9,345 nt of DNA from an uncultured Coriobacteriaceae bacterium (GCA_900554945.1 USJN01000041.1:1-9345), one strand, 5' to 3'; positions 1 through 6,735 are shown, counted from the first letter of the stretch. The notes: generated by a model not told the origin, from the letters alone. Numbers and translations: made by a program.

Positions 1-72
1 TTTATCACACTATAGCGCTCGGAAAGGCGGGAAAATCGAAATCCTACCTTTTCGAACGAGATTCGTCCGCGA

Positions 73-99
73 GCGCGCGGTCCCCTCTCTGCCGCGCGC
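73..99 (-). terminator. GC-rich hairpin after the DUF2798 gene
   Basis: A perfect 8-bp inverted repeat (GCGCGCGG at 73-80 and CCGCGCGC at 92-99) with an 11-nt loop lies 18 bp past the stop codon of the membrane-protein gene. No U-run follows on the minus strand, so it is at best an atypical terminator or an RNA 3'-end stabiliser. The rest of 1-117 shows no gene. Confidence 0.35.
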
Positions 100-117
100 A
101 GGGACAGTCACGCAGCA

Positions 118-696
118 TCAAAACTTCTCGCCAAACACCAGACTGTACATTTTCCTTGCTACGGGGCCGACAAGCGCCACATTTGCGGTAAGAGCAGCGG
201 GGAGAGTTGTCACGTACGTGAAAGCCCACAACGGCAGCAGGTCTTGCGAGATACCAACAGACAGCAGAGATGCGAAGAACGTCATGCAGGGAACCATTGC
301 GTTGACCTTGCAAAACGGGATGATATGCGAGGCGATCCATCCAGTAGGAGACACTTCTTTCCGAACAAGCGGCATCAGCACGCGCTTCGCAACGACGTCG
401 CCAATCGTAAGAGAGGCGACGAACGCGATCGGCCAGCGAAGAAACATTCCGGAAAGCCAGTCGAAAAGGGTGAAGTTGAACCAGGTGTGCAACGCGGTGT
501 TGTACAGGCTCATGAGCGTTACCATGCCGCCCGTCATGAATAGCGTGAAGGTGAGCTGCTTGTGAAGTGGTCGTTTTTTCGTGGGGGCTTTTGCAACAGA
601 AACATCACCTGTCGCATTTTTGTCAACATCGGGTGCGGAAACAGGAACAGCGGCGCCAAGGCGCACACTGCTTGAAGGCATGCTCAAGTCAGTCAT
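118..696 (-). CDS. Tandem DUF2798-type integral membrane protein
   Basis: A 192-residue membrane protein with two copies of a DUF2798-like unit; that family usually has one short two-helix unit of about 70-80 residues. A polar, probably cytosolic N-terminal tail (residues 1-45, ending in a KKRP basic patch) precedes four hydrophobic segments at about 49-70, 80-108, 130-150 and 157-180. Each half shows the family pattern of a helix with a small/Met-rich face, a Trp/Pro turn and a second helix ending in Pro followed by basic residues (MPLVRK near 109-113, GPVARK near 177-182). The biochemical function of the family is unknown and no transport motif is visible. The ATG at 696 has only a weak purine-rich tract upstream; an ATG at 681 is an alternative start. 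It follows the CoA-ligase gene by 209 bp, with a hairpin in between, so it is probably a separate transcript. The family call is from pattern memory. Confidence 0.75.
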   Translation of the reverse strand: MTDLSMPSSSVRLGAAVPVSAPDVDKNATGDVSVAKAPTKKRPLHKQLTFTLFMTGGMVTLMSLYNTALHTWFNFTLFDWLSGMFLRWPIAFVASLTIGDVVAKRVLMPLVRKEVSPTGWIASHIIPFCKVNAMVPCMTFFASLLSVGISQDLLPLWAFTYVTTLPAALTANVALVGPVARKMYSLVFGEKF

Positions 697-832
697 GTGC
701 GTGAATCTCTCTCTTCAGTTAGTTTGGATTTCGCTAATTAACATACCAAAGAAAAGAGTAGATTCGAGCGCTTCACAAAACAGCCGAATTCTGCGCGGCG
801 AATGGGGGAAAGCGCGCTGTAAATGGGAGAAT

Positions 833-863
833 CCTTGCCGCTCGCCGTCGGCGGACGGCAAGG
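833..863 (-). terminator. Compound hairpin after the CoA-ligase gene
   Basis: CCTTGCCG (833-840) pairs with CGGCAAGG (856-863). Within the loop, CGCC (843-846) pairs with GGCG (850-853), giving a long GC-rich stem 43 bp beyond the ligase stop. On the minus strand only a U-poor tail (ATTCTCCCATTT) follows, while a T6 run lies before the hairpin (minus strand of 875-880). It is probably the 3' end of the ligase transcript, though not a textbook intrinsic terminator. The surrounding 697-905 gap holds no gene. Confidence 0.45.
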
Positions 864-905
864 GTCTCCTTCTAGAAAAAACGACTTAAGCGGCCAAGTG
901 TAAGC

Positions 906-2147
906 CTAGTAACGGCTGTCGAAGATACGCTTGGTCTTCTTCTCGCTACGCGGCAACTCGCCGATGGGCACACCCTTCGCCTCGGGAGTGCAGCCGATCT
1001 TCGCTTTGAAGATTGCCTCAAGCTCGCGCTCGCACTTCTCGCGGTCCTCGCCCGTGAGCGCGGTCTCGAACAGGAGCGTGATAACGTCGCGGCCGTTGAT
1101 CGCCTCGATCATCATCTGGTACTCGGACGAGGTGCCCTCCGTGAAGTTGATGACCTCCTCGATCTGCGCGGGGAACATGTTGCATCCCTTCACCTTCACC
1201 ATGTCGTCGGTGCGGCCGACGATGGTGTCGATACGCGGGTGATGGCTACCGTATTCGCAGGTGCAGGCGCCGGGGATGATGCGCGAAAGATCGTGCGTGC
1301 GGTAGCGGATGAGCGGGGCGCCCTGCTTGCGCAGCGTGGTGAGAACGATTTCTCCCACCTCGCCGTCGGGCAGCACTTCACCCGTCTTCGGGTCGACGAT
1401 CTCCACGTACACGAAGTCTTCCCAAACATGCATGCCGTGATGAGCCTCGCAGGAGATGCCGATGCCCGGGCCGTAGATCTCGGTCAGGCCGTAGATGTCG
1501 AAGATTTCGATGCCCAGCTCGTTCGCAATACGGTGGCGCATCTTCTCGCCCCAGCGCTCGGAACCGATAACGCCCTTCTTCAGGTCGAGCTTGTCACGCA
1601 GGCCGCGCTTGGAGATTTCCTCGGCGAGCAGAAGCGCATAGCTCGACGTGCCGGTGATGACCGTGGAATGCAAGTCCTGCATCATCTTGAGCTGCTTCTC
1701 GGTGTTGCCGGGACCCATCGGGATCGCCATGGCGCCCAGGCGCTCGCAGCCAAGCTGGAAGCCGATGCCTGCGGTCCACAGGCCGTAGCCTGGGGTAATC
1801 TGGATGCGGTCGAGATTGGTGATGCCCGCAGTTCGGTAGCAGCGCTCAAACTGGATTGCCCAATCGGTCACGTCCTGGGCGGTGTAGGGGATGATGACAG
1901 GCGTGCCCGTCGTGCCCGAAGAGCTGTGGATGCGCACGACTTCCTCATCGGGAACCGCCTGAAGCCCAAGCGGATATACGCGGCGAAGGTCGTCCTTTTC
2001 CGAGAAGGGAAGCTTCTCGAAGTCCTCCTGCGTGCGCACGTCAGCAGGATCGATGTCCTTGAATTTCTCGGCGTAAAAGGGAGAACAATCCTTGATGGTG
2101 GAAAGCTTCGTGGTGATCAGCTTGAGTTGCTCGTCGGTCATTTTCAT
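906..2147 (-). CDS. paaK: Phenylacetate-CoA ligase family (AMP-forming arylacetate-CoA ligase)
   Basis: A 413-residue adenylate-forming enzyme of the PaaK family, which joins phenylacetate or related aryl acids to CoA through an acyl-AMP intermediate in the cytosol. Seen directly: P-loop SSSGTTGTP at 75-83, the Y-G-x-T-E motif YGLTEIYGPG at 219-228, RYRTHD at 281-286, the hinge and C-domain motif GRTDDMVKVKG at 311-321, and a Lys-rich C-terminal EKKTKRIFD at 402-410 that should carry the catalytic lysine. Length is slightly below the usual 430-440. I chose the ATG at 2147 because AGAGGA lies 5 nt upstream. The reading frame extends to 2198, but that extension (MHFGRVTMRPCHEK...) does not look like family sequence; an ATG at 2141 is also possible. 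It lies downstream of iorAB and a surface-protein gene and has its own upstream promoter candidate. The exact substrate (phenylacetate, indoleacetate or hydroxyphenylacetate) cannot be read from the sequence. Confidence 0.9.
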   Translation of the reverse strand: MKMTDEQLKLITTKLSTIKDCSPFYAEKFKDIDPADVRTQEDFEKLPFSEKDDLRRVYPLGLQAVPDEEVVRIHSSSGTTGTPVIIPYTAQDVTDWAIQFERCYRTAGITNLDRIQITPGYGLWTAGIGFQLGCERLGAMAIPMGPGNTEKQLKMMQDLHSTVITGTSSYALLLAEEISKRGLRDKLDLKKGVIGSERWGEKMRHRIANELGIEIFDIYGLTEIYGPGIGISCEAHHGMHVWEDFVYVEIVDPKTGEVLPDGEVGEIVLTTLRKQGAPLIRYRTHDLSRIIPGACTCEYGSHHPRIDTIVGRTDDMVKVKGCNMFPAQIEEVINFTEGTSSEYQMMIEAINGRDVITLLFETALTGEDREKCERELEAIFKAKIGCTPEAKGVPIGELPRSEKKTKRIFDSRY

Positions 2148-2169
2148 GATGGTCCTCTTCTCATGACAT

Positions 2170-2189
2170 GGTCGCATTGTGACGCGACC
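2170..2189. promoter_or_regulatory. Dyad just upstream of the CoA-ligase start (possible operator)
   Basis: GGTCGC (2170-2175) and GCGACC (2184-2189) form a perfect 6-bp inverted repeat with an 8-nt spacer, 22 bp upstream of the chosen ligase start and just outside its ribosome binding site. It could be a regulator half-site pair or an RNA hairpin in the leader. No regulator gene lies in the window to pair it with. Confidence 0.3.
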
Positions 2190-2292
2190 GAAATGCATTG
2201 CGGCGCAGCGAATGCTGCAAAACTGAGAGGCGCTTCAAGATCGTTGCGAAAATAGCCCAGAATGCTTTAAGGCTCGCTCACGAGTCTTGAAG

Positions 2293-2361
2293 CTAGAGCC
2301 ATCGACCAGCCAACGCGTTGCGCGCGGCTGCGGAAAAGAGGATGTCGGCTGAGTTCGTCAT
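2293..2361 (-). CDS. Possible 22-codon leaderless leader ORF
   Basis: An ATG coincides with the predicted transcription start of the promoter at 2368-2395 and opens a 22-codon frame (beginning MTNSADILFS, Trp as penultimate residue) that ends in TAG. Leaderless translation is common in actinobacteria, which makes this conceivable. The peptide resembles nothing I know and has no run of a regulatory amino acid, so chance is a serious alternative. Confidence 0.15.
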   Translation of the reverse strand: MTNSADILFSAAARNALAGRWL

Positions 2362-2367
2362 AAGCCC

Positions 2368-2395
2368 ATTGTAGGCGAACGGCACGCGATTTCAA
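2368..2395 (-). promoter_or_regulatory. Sigma70-like promoter for the CoA-ligase gene
   Basis: On the minus strand TTGAAA (2390-2395) and TACAAT (2368-2373) are separated by 16 bp; each differs from the TTGACA/TATAAT consensus at one position. The predicted start of transcription is near 2361, about 214 nt before the ligase ATG. It lies downstream of the surface-protein stop and is well placed to drive the ligase independently of iorAB. The assignment rests on hexamer match and spacing only. Confidence 0.5.
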
Positions 2396-2515
2396 GGGCA
2401 AGGGCCGTTTTGGTCGAGGGAGGGATTGGGCCGCGAGCCCGAACAACCCTTCGAGGCTTGCGCCTATCCTCGCGCCGTACGAACTTTGCGTGACGCGTTA
2501 GCATCGTAACGCTTG

Positions 2516-3907
2516 CTACTTCGCGGTTGTTGCGCGCGCATTATCGAGGGCTTGCAACACTCCCATCATCCTGGCGCGCGTAAAGCTCGCCTTCGGGTCG
2601 GCCGCTTCTGCCTTGGTGACAATCCCCTGTTCGCAAGCCCAATCGAGGGCAACTTTCTCCTCTTCCTGTGAAGAAGGCTTCGAGGGGGTGCTCCACTTGG
2701 TTTCCTCATCTGAAAGCGCGAGCGCCCGCGACGCTTCGCTCGACGCATCTTCTACAAGATAGGCATAGCGCAGCATGGCCAGGCAGATTTCCTGAATGGT
2801 GATCTCGTCGTCGGCGCGGAAGTTTTTTCCCGTCGCAACTTCATCGTCCATTAGCCAACGAACCGCATCGGCGCAAAACGAATCGGCGCTGACGTCACTC
2901 GAGGGGTCGTCGAAGTAATCGTAGCGCAGGGGCAACATACCCGGGCGCCCTGCATAACGCCAGAAGAACTCGGCCGCTTCCGCACGAGTGATGCTGTTTT
3001 CGGGGCGGAACTCGTTGTTGCCGCTCGCCCCCACATGCGCCACATTGCACGAGAGTGCCCACTCGATCGCCGCGGAACTGGAAGGGTCCGCCAGCACGTC
3101 GGTATACATCTGGTCGACCGTGGCGTTTCGAACCAGAATGCGAACAGAATGCTCGACGAAGGTGAAGGCGTAGTCGGTATACAGCTCGTCGCCCGACTTT
3201 TTGGGCTGGTCGGATTCGCAATGGTCGTACACGACATCGTACGCGCGATTGCCACCGAAGTTGATTAGGTTTCCCCATGCCGTGCAGTTCGTAACCCGGA
3301 AGCCCTTCGCGCTGCGAGCCCCAACGCCACTCAGGCGATAGAGGGATTGATGCTCGAAGAAGAACCCGAACTTCGTGTTCGCCGACGATGTGCAGTTCTC
3401 GATGACCATCGACTCATCCTCCGAAAGCCCCACGCCCACGCCGAATCCCGAGGCACCGTAGGAATCCGCCGTCGCGTTCTTTCCGCAACCGATCGCCGTG
3501 CAATCGCGCATCGTGCAGTCGACGGGGTAATCGGCGCCGAAGCCCGTACCGTCGGTGTTGCGCACTTCGACACGCTCCCACGTGCAGCCGCGGAACAGCT
3601 TGAAGAAAAACCCCTTGCCCGAGGCGTTGTACCCACGAAGCGACCCCTGCGTGCTCTCGCCGTCGATGGTGAAGTCGTAGAACGAGGCGTTGTCGAGGTA
3701 GCGGCGGTCGTCGAACCCGTCGTAGTAGAACATGTCGATACCATGAGGGGCCTCGCCGGTCATAGCGTAGCGGCCGAGCGGCTTGAGAATCGTCGCGTCC
3801 TTGCCGCTTCCCCGCACCTCGACGTTATCGCGCATCTCGATAACGCAATTGCTCTCATCGGTAGCTTTCGTCCACGCAAAATAGAACGTTCCCGGACCCA
3901 GATGCAC
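2516..3907 (-). CDS. 3' fragment: beta-helix and SLH-repeat portion of the surface protein
   Basis: A 463-residue frame whose first possible conventional start is a GTG at 3907. This is inside the homology, since the same frame upstream still encodes recognisable beta-helix sequence. Residues 1 to about 270 show beta-helix rungs of the type V-x-N-C-T-A-x-G/N (DCTAIGCGKN near 135-144, VIENCTSSAN near 168-177, VTNCTAWGN near 205-213). Three SLH repeats follow at about 278-320, 331-383 and 417-456. Only the first keeps a canonical ITRAE (306-310); the second has ITIQE and the third FTRAR, so wall binding may be weakened. It could be expressed by reinitiation after the upstream TGA 26 nt away, but without an export signal it would stay in the cytosol. 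Confidence 0.65.
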   Translation of the reverse strand: MHLGPGTFYFAWTKATDESNCVIEMRDNVEVRGSGKDATILKPLGRYAMTGEAPHGIDMFYYDGFDDRRYLDNASFYDFTIDGESTQGSLRGYNASGKGFFFKLFRGCTWERVEVRNTDGTGFGADYPVDCTMRDCTAIGCGKNATADSYGASGFGVGVGLSEDESMVIENCTSSANTKFGFFFEHQSLYRLSGVGARSAKGFRVTNCTAWGNLINFGGNRAYDVVYDHCESDQPKKSGDELYTDYAFTFVEHSVRILVRNATVDQMYTDVLADPSSSAAIEWALSCNVAHVGASGNNEFRPENSITRAEAAEFFWRYAGRPGMLPLRYDYFDDPSSDVSADSFCADAVRWLMDDEVATGKNFRADDEITIQEICLAMLRYAYLVEDASSEASRALALSDEETKWSTPSKPSSQEEEKVALDWACEQGIVTKAEAADPKASFTRARMMGVLQALDNARATTAK

Positions 3908-3932
3908 CGAGCCGCCCTTCTTCGAGGCGTCG

Positions 3933-4139
3933 TCAATCGCCTGCTGGAGAAGCGACGAATTTGTACGCAGCTTCCTCTTGCCCCTCCCTCAGGGGAATCA
4001 CGTCGAGAAACGCAGCCGTCTGCTCGGCGTTTACTCCCTTACCCGTCTTCGAGCACGCGGTCATGACGCTGGCGGCGGCAGCCGAAGTTGCGCAAGCAAG
4101 GGAAGCGACGAACGCGCGGCGAGTGAAGGGGCGAGGCAT
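3933..4139 (-). CDS. 5' fragment: Tat/lipoprotein signal region of the surface protein
   Basis: A 68-residue frame. A twin-arginine motif (TRRAFVAS, Arg7-Arg8) precedes an Ala-rich hydrophobic stretch and a lipobox-like VMTAC with Cys29, which fits a Tat-exported lipoprotein; Met at -3 of the lipobox is less usual than Leu. After about residue 60 (EEAAYK) the residues KFVASPAGD come from the wrong frame and end in TGA. On its own it would give only a secreted stub. Confidence 0.6.
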   Translation of the reverse strand: MPRPFTRRAFVASLACATSAAAASVMTACSKTGKGVNAEQTAAFLDVIPLREGQEEAAYKFVASPAGD

Positions 4140-4143
4140 ACGA

Positions 4144-4752
4144 TTACTCCTTGCTTTCTACCAGGTCAATCGCCGCAAGGTTCAGTTCGACGAACCGAGG
4201 TTTCACGCATGCGCAAATCGCGTCGCGCAAGTCGTCGAGCGAAAGCGGCAGATGTCCCGTTTTCAGTGCGAAGGCAAGAAGCACAGTATTGAGCGCCTTC
4301 CTGTTTCCCACCTGGGACAGCACAGCTTCGTCATCAACAAGGATGAAGCGGGCGGGCGCGTCGGCGCACCCATTGAGGCGCTTTCCCAGCGAGGCGATCG
4401 TCGTCTCGGCGAGGTACGGCTCGGACGAAAGGGCTGCCGTGATAGGCTGGATGGACGTGGTCGCGCTCACCATCACGCCGTCGGGCGCAAGGTAGGGGAG
4501 CACGCGCGCGGCCTCGGCCGGCTCGAATGCGATGATCATATCGGCGGTGCCCTTCGCAACGAGCGGGGCGATTACTTCCTCCCCATTGTCGCCCATCCGA
4601 ACATGGGAGACCACGCTGCCGCCACGCTGGGCCATGCCGATCGTCTCGGCGGTACGAACCTGCCACCCCTTCGCCTGGGCCGCCTGGGCGAGAACTTTCG
4701 CGGCGAGGACCGTCCCCTGCCCGCCGACGCCGGTCAAAAGCACGTTACGCAT
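4144..4752 (-). CDS. iorB: Indolepyruvate:ferredoxin oxidoreductase, beta subunit
   Basis: A 202-residue subunit, normal for the family (about 190-210). It matches the gamma-type domain of 2-oxoacid:ferredoxin oxidoreductases that pairs with IorA for CoA-dependent decarboxylation of arylpyruvates. Seen directly: the glycine-rich N-terminus GVGGQGTVLAAK at 8-19, the AQRGGSVVSHVRMG motif near 41-54, and the later GVMVSATTS segment. I chose the ATG at 4752 because it starts exactly at the conserved MRNVLLTGVGGQG; a longer open frame to 4848 is only an overlap with iorA. Start and upstream stop are fused as ATGCGTAA, an 8-bp overlap with iorA that implies translational coupling and equal subunit supply. 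A purine-rich SD (GGAGGAGAAGGGGG) lies inside the iorA end, and GGGG/CCCC at 4753-4763 could fold over part of it. Confidence 0.92.
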   Translation of the reverse strand: MRNVLLTGVGGQGTVLAAKVLAQAAQAKGWQVRTAETIGMAQRGGSVVSHVRMGDNGEEVIAPLVAKGTADMIIAFEPAEAARVLPYLAPDGVMVSATTSIQPITAALSSEPYLAETTIASLGKRLNGCADAPARFILVDDEAVLSQVGNRKALNTVLLAFALKTGHLPLSLDDLRDAICACVKPRFVELNLAAIDLVESKE

Positions 4753-6685
4753 GGGGAGCCCCCTTCTCCTCCGCGTTGCTGGGCAGCTCGATCGCCTTGA
4801 AGGGGCACACTTGAACGCAAAGGCCGCAGCCGTTGCACAGCGAGGCATCGACGAACGCCTGGCCGCGGTCTTTACTCTTCACGCCACGGCGAGTCTGGTC
4901 AAACCCCAGGCCAGGACAGCCGATTTCGGTGATGCACTTCTTGCATCCCGTGCACGTGTCGGCGTTGACGCCCACAGGCGCTTTCGGTTTCACCAGCTGA
5001 ACGCAAGGGGACTCGAACAAGATGGCCGAAGGGCCCTCGAAGTCGATTGCGCGCTTCGCCGCGTCGATCGAGCCTTCCAGATCGAGCGGGTCGGCATGAA
5101 CGATGCATTCCACACCGAGCGCCTGAAGCACCGCCTCGATGCTGATCGGCTTGCGATGCGGGCCCATAAGCGTCACACCAGTCCCCGGGTGGGGCTGCGA
5201 CCCCGTCATGGCGGTCGTCGCGTTATCGAGCACGCAAACAGTGATGTCGTGGCCGTTGTAAACCGCGTTCGCGATGCCCGTGAGGCCGCTCGCGAAGAAC
5301 GTCGAGTCGCCGACGAAGGCGAGTTGCTTCTTATCGGGCTCCACGACGGAGAATCCCTGAGCCATGGTGATTCCCGCACCCATGCACAAACACGTATCGA
5401 CCGCATCGAGCGGCTTCGCGTTACCGAGCGTGTAGCATCCGATATCGCCGCAGAGCACGGCGGGGGTCTTCCCCAATGCGCGCTTCACCGCGTAGAAGCT
5501 GCCCCTGTGGGGGCACCCGGCGCACAATACCGGCGGGCGGACAGGCAAGGGCTCGTCGAAGGAAGCCGGCACTTTCAGGGACTCGCCCAAAGAATCGGAG
5601 AGGCCGAAGAAGTTGGCCAGGCGGGCAATCGCGTCGTCAACGTCGTTTTCCCCGCGATCGCGCGTGTCTCCCGTCAGTTTGCCAAGCACCTCGTAGCTCG
5701 CATGAGTGCGGCCCGCGCGCATGGCAAGATCGTCCTCGATCACATGGTCGAGCTCCTCGAAAACAATGACGCGGTCCAGGCCGCAGGTGAACTCATCGGC
5801 AGCCGCGGTGGGGAAGGGGTGCGGCGTCCCTACCTGCCAGAAGCGGTAGGGTGGCATCTGAATGCCCTGCTCCCCGCAAAGCTCCTCAAGCCGGCGAATG
5901 GCTTCGCGGACATACGACGCCGAAACGCCGCCCGCAGCAACTCCGAGGCGCGGCGGCAAGCTCGCATCGCCACCCTGCTCCTGCGGGTTAAAGCTCGCGA
6001 AGGGCTCGTCTTGCGCGTAATCCTTCGCGATGTTGACGAGGCGCTCGTTGATTTCTCCATGGCCCTCAAAGGCACGGCGGGGGAAGATGACCCAGCGGGA
6101 ACTGCGCTCGAAGCCTTCTTCGGGAATCGGCTTGGCGAAGGTTTCGTCTGTCACTTCGAAAAACGTCGATGCATGGCAGATTCGCGTCGTCGGGCGAACA
6201 ATGACGGGCGTCCGACACTTCTCGGAAAGGTCGAACGCGGCCTTCATCATCGCGAAGCCCTGCTCGGGCGTGGCGGGGTCGAGCACAGGGACCTTCGAGA
6301 ACGCCCCGAAACGGCGGGTGTCCTGCTCCGTCTGAGAGGAGATGGGGCCCGGGTCGTCGGCAACGAAGAGCACGCAGCCGCCCTTGATTCCGACGTAGTT
6401 CAAGCTCATCAGCGCGTCGGAGGCAACATTCAGCCCAACCTGCTTGCAGGTGAACAGCGTGCGTGCGCCGCAGTACGACGCGCCGGCAAGAAGCTCGAGC
6501 GCCGCCTTCTCGTTCGTCGACCATTCCACGTGAACGCCGTGAGCTTTGCCAGCCGTATGCAGCTTCGCGACGGTCTCGATCAGCTCAGACGACGGCGTCC
6601 CGGGGTATCCCGCGACAACCCGCACCCCCGCCTCGAGGGCGGCGTGGGCGAATGCTTCGTTGCCCATCAACAGTTTCTTCGACAT
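4745..6685 (-). CDS. iorA: Indolepyruvate:ferredoxin oxidoreductase, alpha subunit
   Basis: A 646-residue catalytic subunit that decarboxylates indolepyruvate, phenylpyruvate and similar arylpyruvates with thiamine diphosphate, forming arylacetyl-CoA, CO2 and reduced ferredoxin in the cytosol. Domains in order: N-terminal pyrimidine-binding domain (GYPGTPSSE at 26-34; WSTNEKAA at 55-62, Glu59 probably contacting TPP); the IOR signature CAGCPHRGSF at 388-397; the TPP/metal-binding domain with GDIGCYTLG at 413-421 and the GDS...DN pattern (GDST 459-462, DNATT 487-491); and a C-terminal two-cluster ferredoxin domain with Cys578, 581, 584, 590 (an atypical CxxCxxCx5C) and Cys617, 620, 623, 627 (standard). 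Start: the ATG at 6685 gives the family-like MSKKLLMGNEAF. The in-frame ATG at 6709 lies inside the typA terminator stem and is unlikely. Followed by iorB with an 8-bp overlap. No promoter is evident in the 55-bp gap to typA, so read-through or a promoter inside typA is possible. Confidence 0.95.
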   Translation of the reverse strand: MSKKLLMGNEAFAHAALEAGVRVVAGYPGTPSSELIETVAKLHTAGKAHGVHVEWSTNEKAALELLAGASYCGARTLFTCKQVGLNVASDALMSLNYVGIKGGCVLFVADDPGPISSQTEQDTRRFGAFSKVPVLDPATPEQGFAMMKAAFDLSEKCRTPVIVRPTTRICHASTFFEVTDETFAKPIPEEGFERSSRWVIFPRRAFEGHGEINERLVNIAKDYAQDEPFASFNPQEQGGDASLPPRLGVAAGGVSASYVREAIRRLEELCGEQGIQMPPYRFWQVGTPHPFPTAAADEFTCGLDRVIVFEELDHVIEDDLAMRAGRTHASYEVLGKLTGDTRDRGENDVDDAIARLANFFGLSDSLGESLKVPASFDEPLPVRPPVLCAGCPHRGSFYAVKRALGKTPAVLCGDIGCYTLGNAKPLDAVDTCLCMGAGITMAQGFSVVEPDKKQLAFVGDSTFFASGLTGIANAVYNGHDITVCVLDNATTAMTGSQPHPGTGVTLMGPHRKPISIEAVLQALGVECIVHADPLDLEGSIDAAKRAIDFEGPSAILFESPCVQLVKPKAPVGVNADTCTGCKKCITEIGCPGLGFDQTRRGVKSKDRGQAFVDASLCNGCGLCVQVCPFKAIELPSNAEEKGAPHA

Positions 6686-6700
6686 AGTCCCGCCTGACTC

Positions 6701-6735
6701 AAAAACCATTCCGCCGACCTCGCGGCCGGCGGAAT
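6701..6735 (-). terminator. Intrinsic terminator of typA
   Basis: ATTCCGCCG (6708-6716) and CGGCGGAAT (6727-6735) form a perfect 9-bp stem with a 10-nt loop. On the minus strand the stem is followed by GG and five T residues (6701-6705). It begins 6 bp past the typA stop and ends 16 bp before the iorA start, so it separates typA from iorAB or attenuates read-through between them. The U-run is short, so termination may be partial. Confidence 0.75.

Larger units (their letters stand above)
2148..2515. other. Gene-free 368-bp leader region of the CoA-ligase gene
   Basis: No convincing gene is present. Reading toward the ligase on the minus strand, the stretch holds a small dyad just after the surface-protein stop (GCGTTA 2495-2500 / TAACGC 2507-2512), a sigma70-like promoter (2368-2395), a possible leaderless 22-codon ORF (2293-2361), a 9-bp inverted repeat (GCTTCAAGA 2232-2240 / TCTTGAAGC 2285-2293) and a tight 6-bp dyad close to the ligase start (2170-2189). 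I see no T-box, no other recognisable riboswitch and no tRNA. Confidence 0.6.
2516..4139 (-). pseudogene. Frameshifted Tat lipoprotein with beta-helix and three SLH repeats
   Basis: Two adjacent reading frames together encode one surface protein of about 540 residues. It would be exported by the Tat route, lipid-anchored at its N-terminus, fold as a pectate-lyase-like right-handed beta-helix, and carry three C-terminal S-layer homology repeats for binding cell-wall polymer. The first frame ends at 3933. The second, +1 relative to it, is open from 3988 and reads SSLLQQAIDDASKKGGSVHL across the junction, the typical opening of a pectate-lyase-type helix (AID..., GG.V...PGTY). Removing one A from the AAA run (plus-strand TTT 3960-3962) joins ...EEAAY to NSSLLQQ. 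The gene starts 4 bp after the iorB stop with AAGGAG 7 nt upstream of its ATG, so it is co-transcribed with iorAB. It may be a real pseudogene, a phase-variable or recent mutation, or a sequencing error. Ligand or enzymatic activity is unknown. Confidence 0.8.

Noticed and set aside
2148..2198. N-terminal extension of the CoA ligase from the ATG at 2198
   Set aside because: The extra 17 residues do not resemble family sequence, and a good SD lies directly before the ATG at 2147.
1239..2255. A 338-codon open frame on the plus strand opposite the CoA ligase
   Set aside because: It is another high-GC antisense frame. The minus strand contains the full set of adenylate-forming motifs in the same interval.
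2232..2293. T-box or other known riboswitch in the CoA-ligase leader
   Set aside because: The T-box consensus and an aptamer of any class I know are absent; only simple inverted repeats are present.
2428..2450. Broken GC-rich stem (GGGC...GCCC with flanking TTG/CAA) as terminator of the surface-protein gene
   Set aside because: The stem is short with internal loops and no U-run on either strand, so it cannot be supported as a terminator.
3933..3991. Programmed ribosomal frameshift as explanation of the split surface gene
   Set aside because: No recognised slippery heptamer, internal SD at the right spacing or shift-prone stop codon is visible, and a +1 shift would be needed. A mutation or sequencing error is simpler.
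4753..4848. N-terminal extension of iorB into iorA
   Set aside because: The extra residues are Arg/Ala/Cys-rich out-of-frame iorA sequence, and the conserved IorB start MRNVLLTGVGGQG begins exactly at 4752.
4532..6697. A 721-codon open frame on the plus strand opposite iorA and iorB
   Set aside because: It is an antisense shadow created by high-GC codon use. Its composition is rich in Arg, Ala and His with no domain motif, while the opposite strand carries complete IOR signatures.
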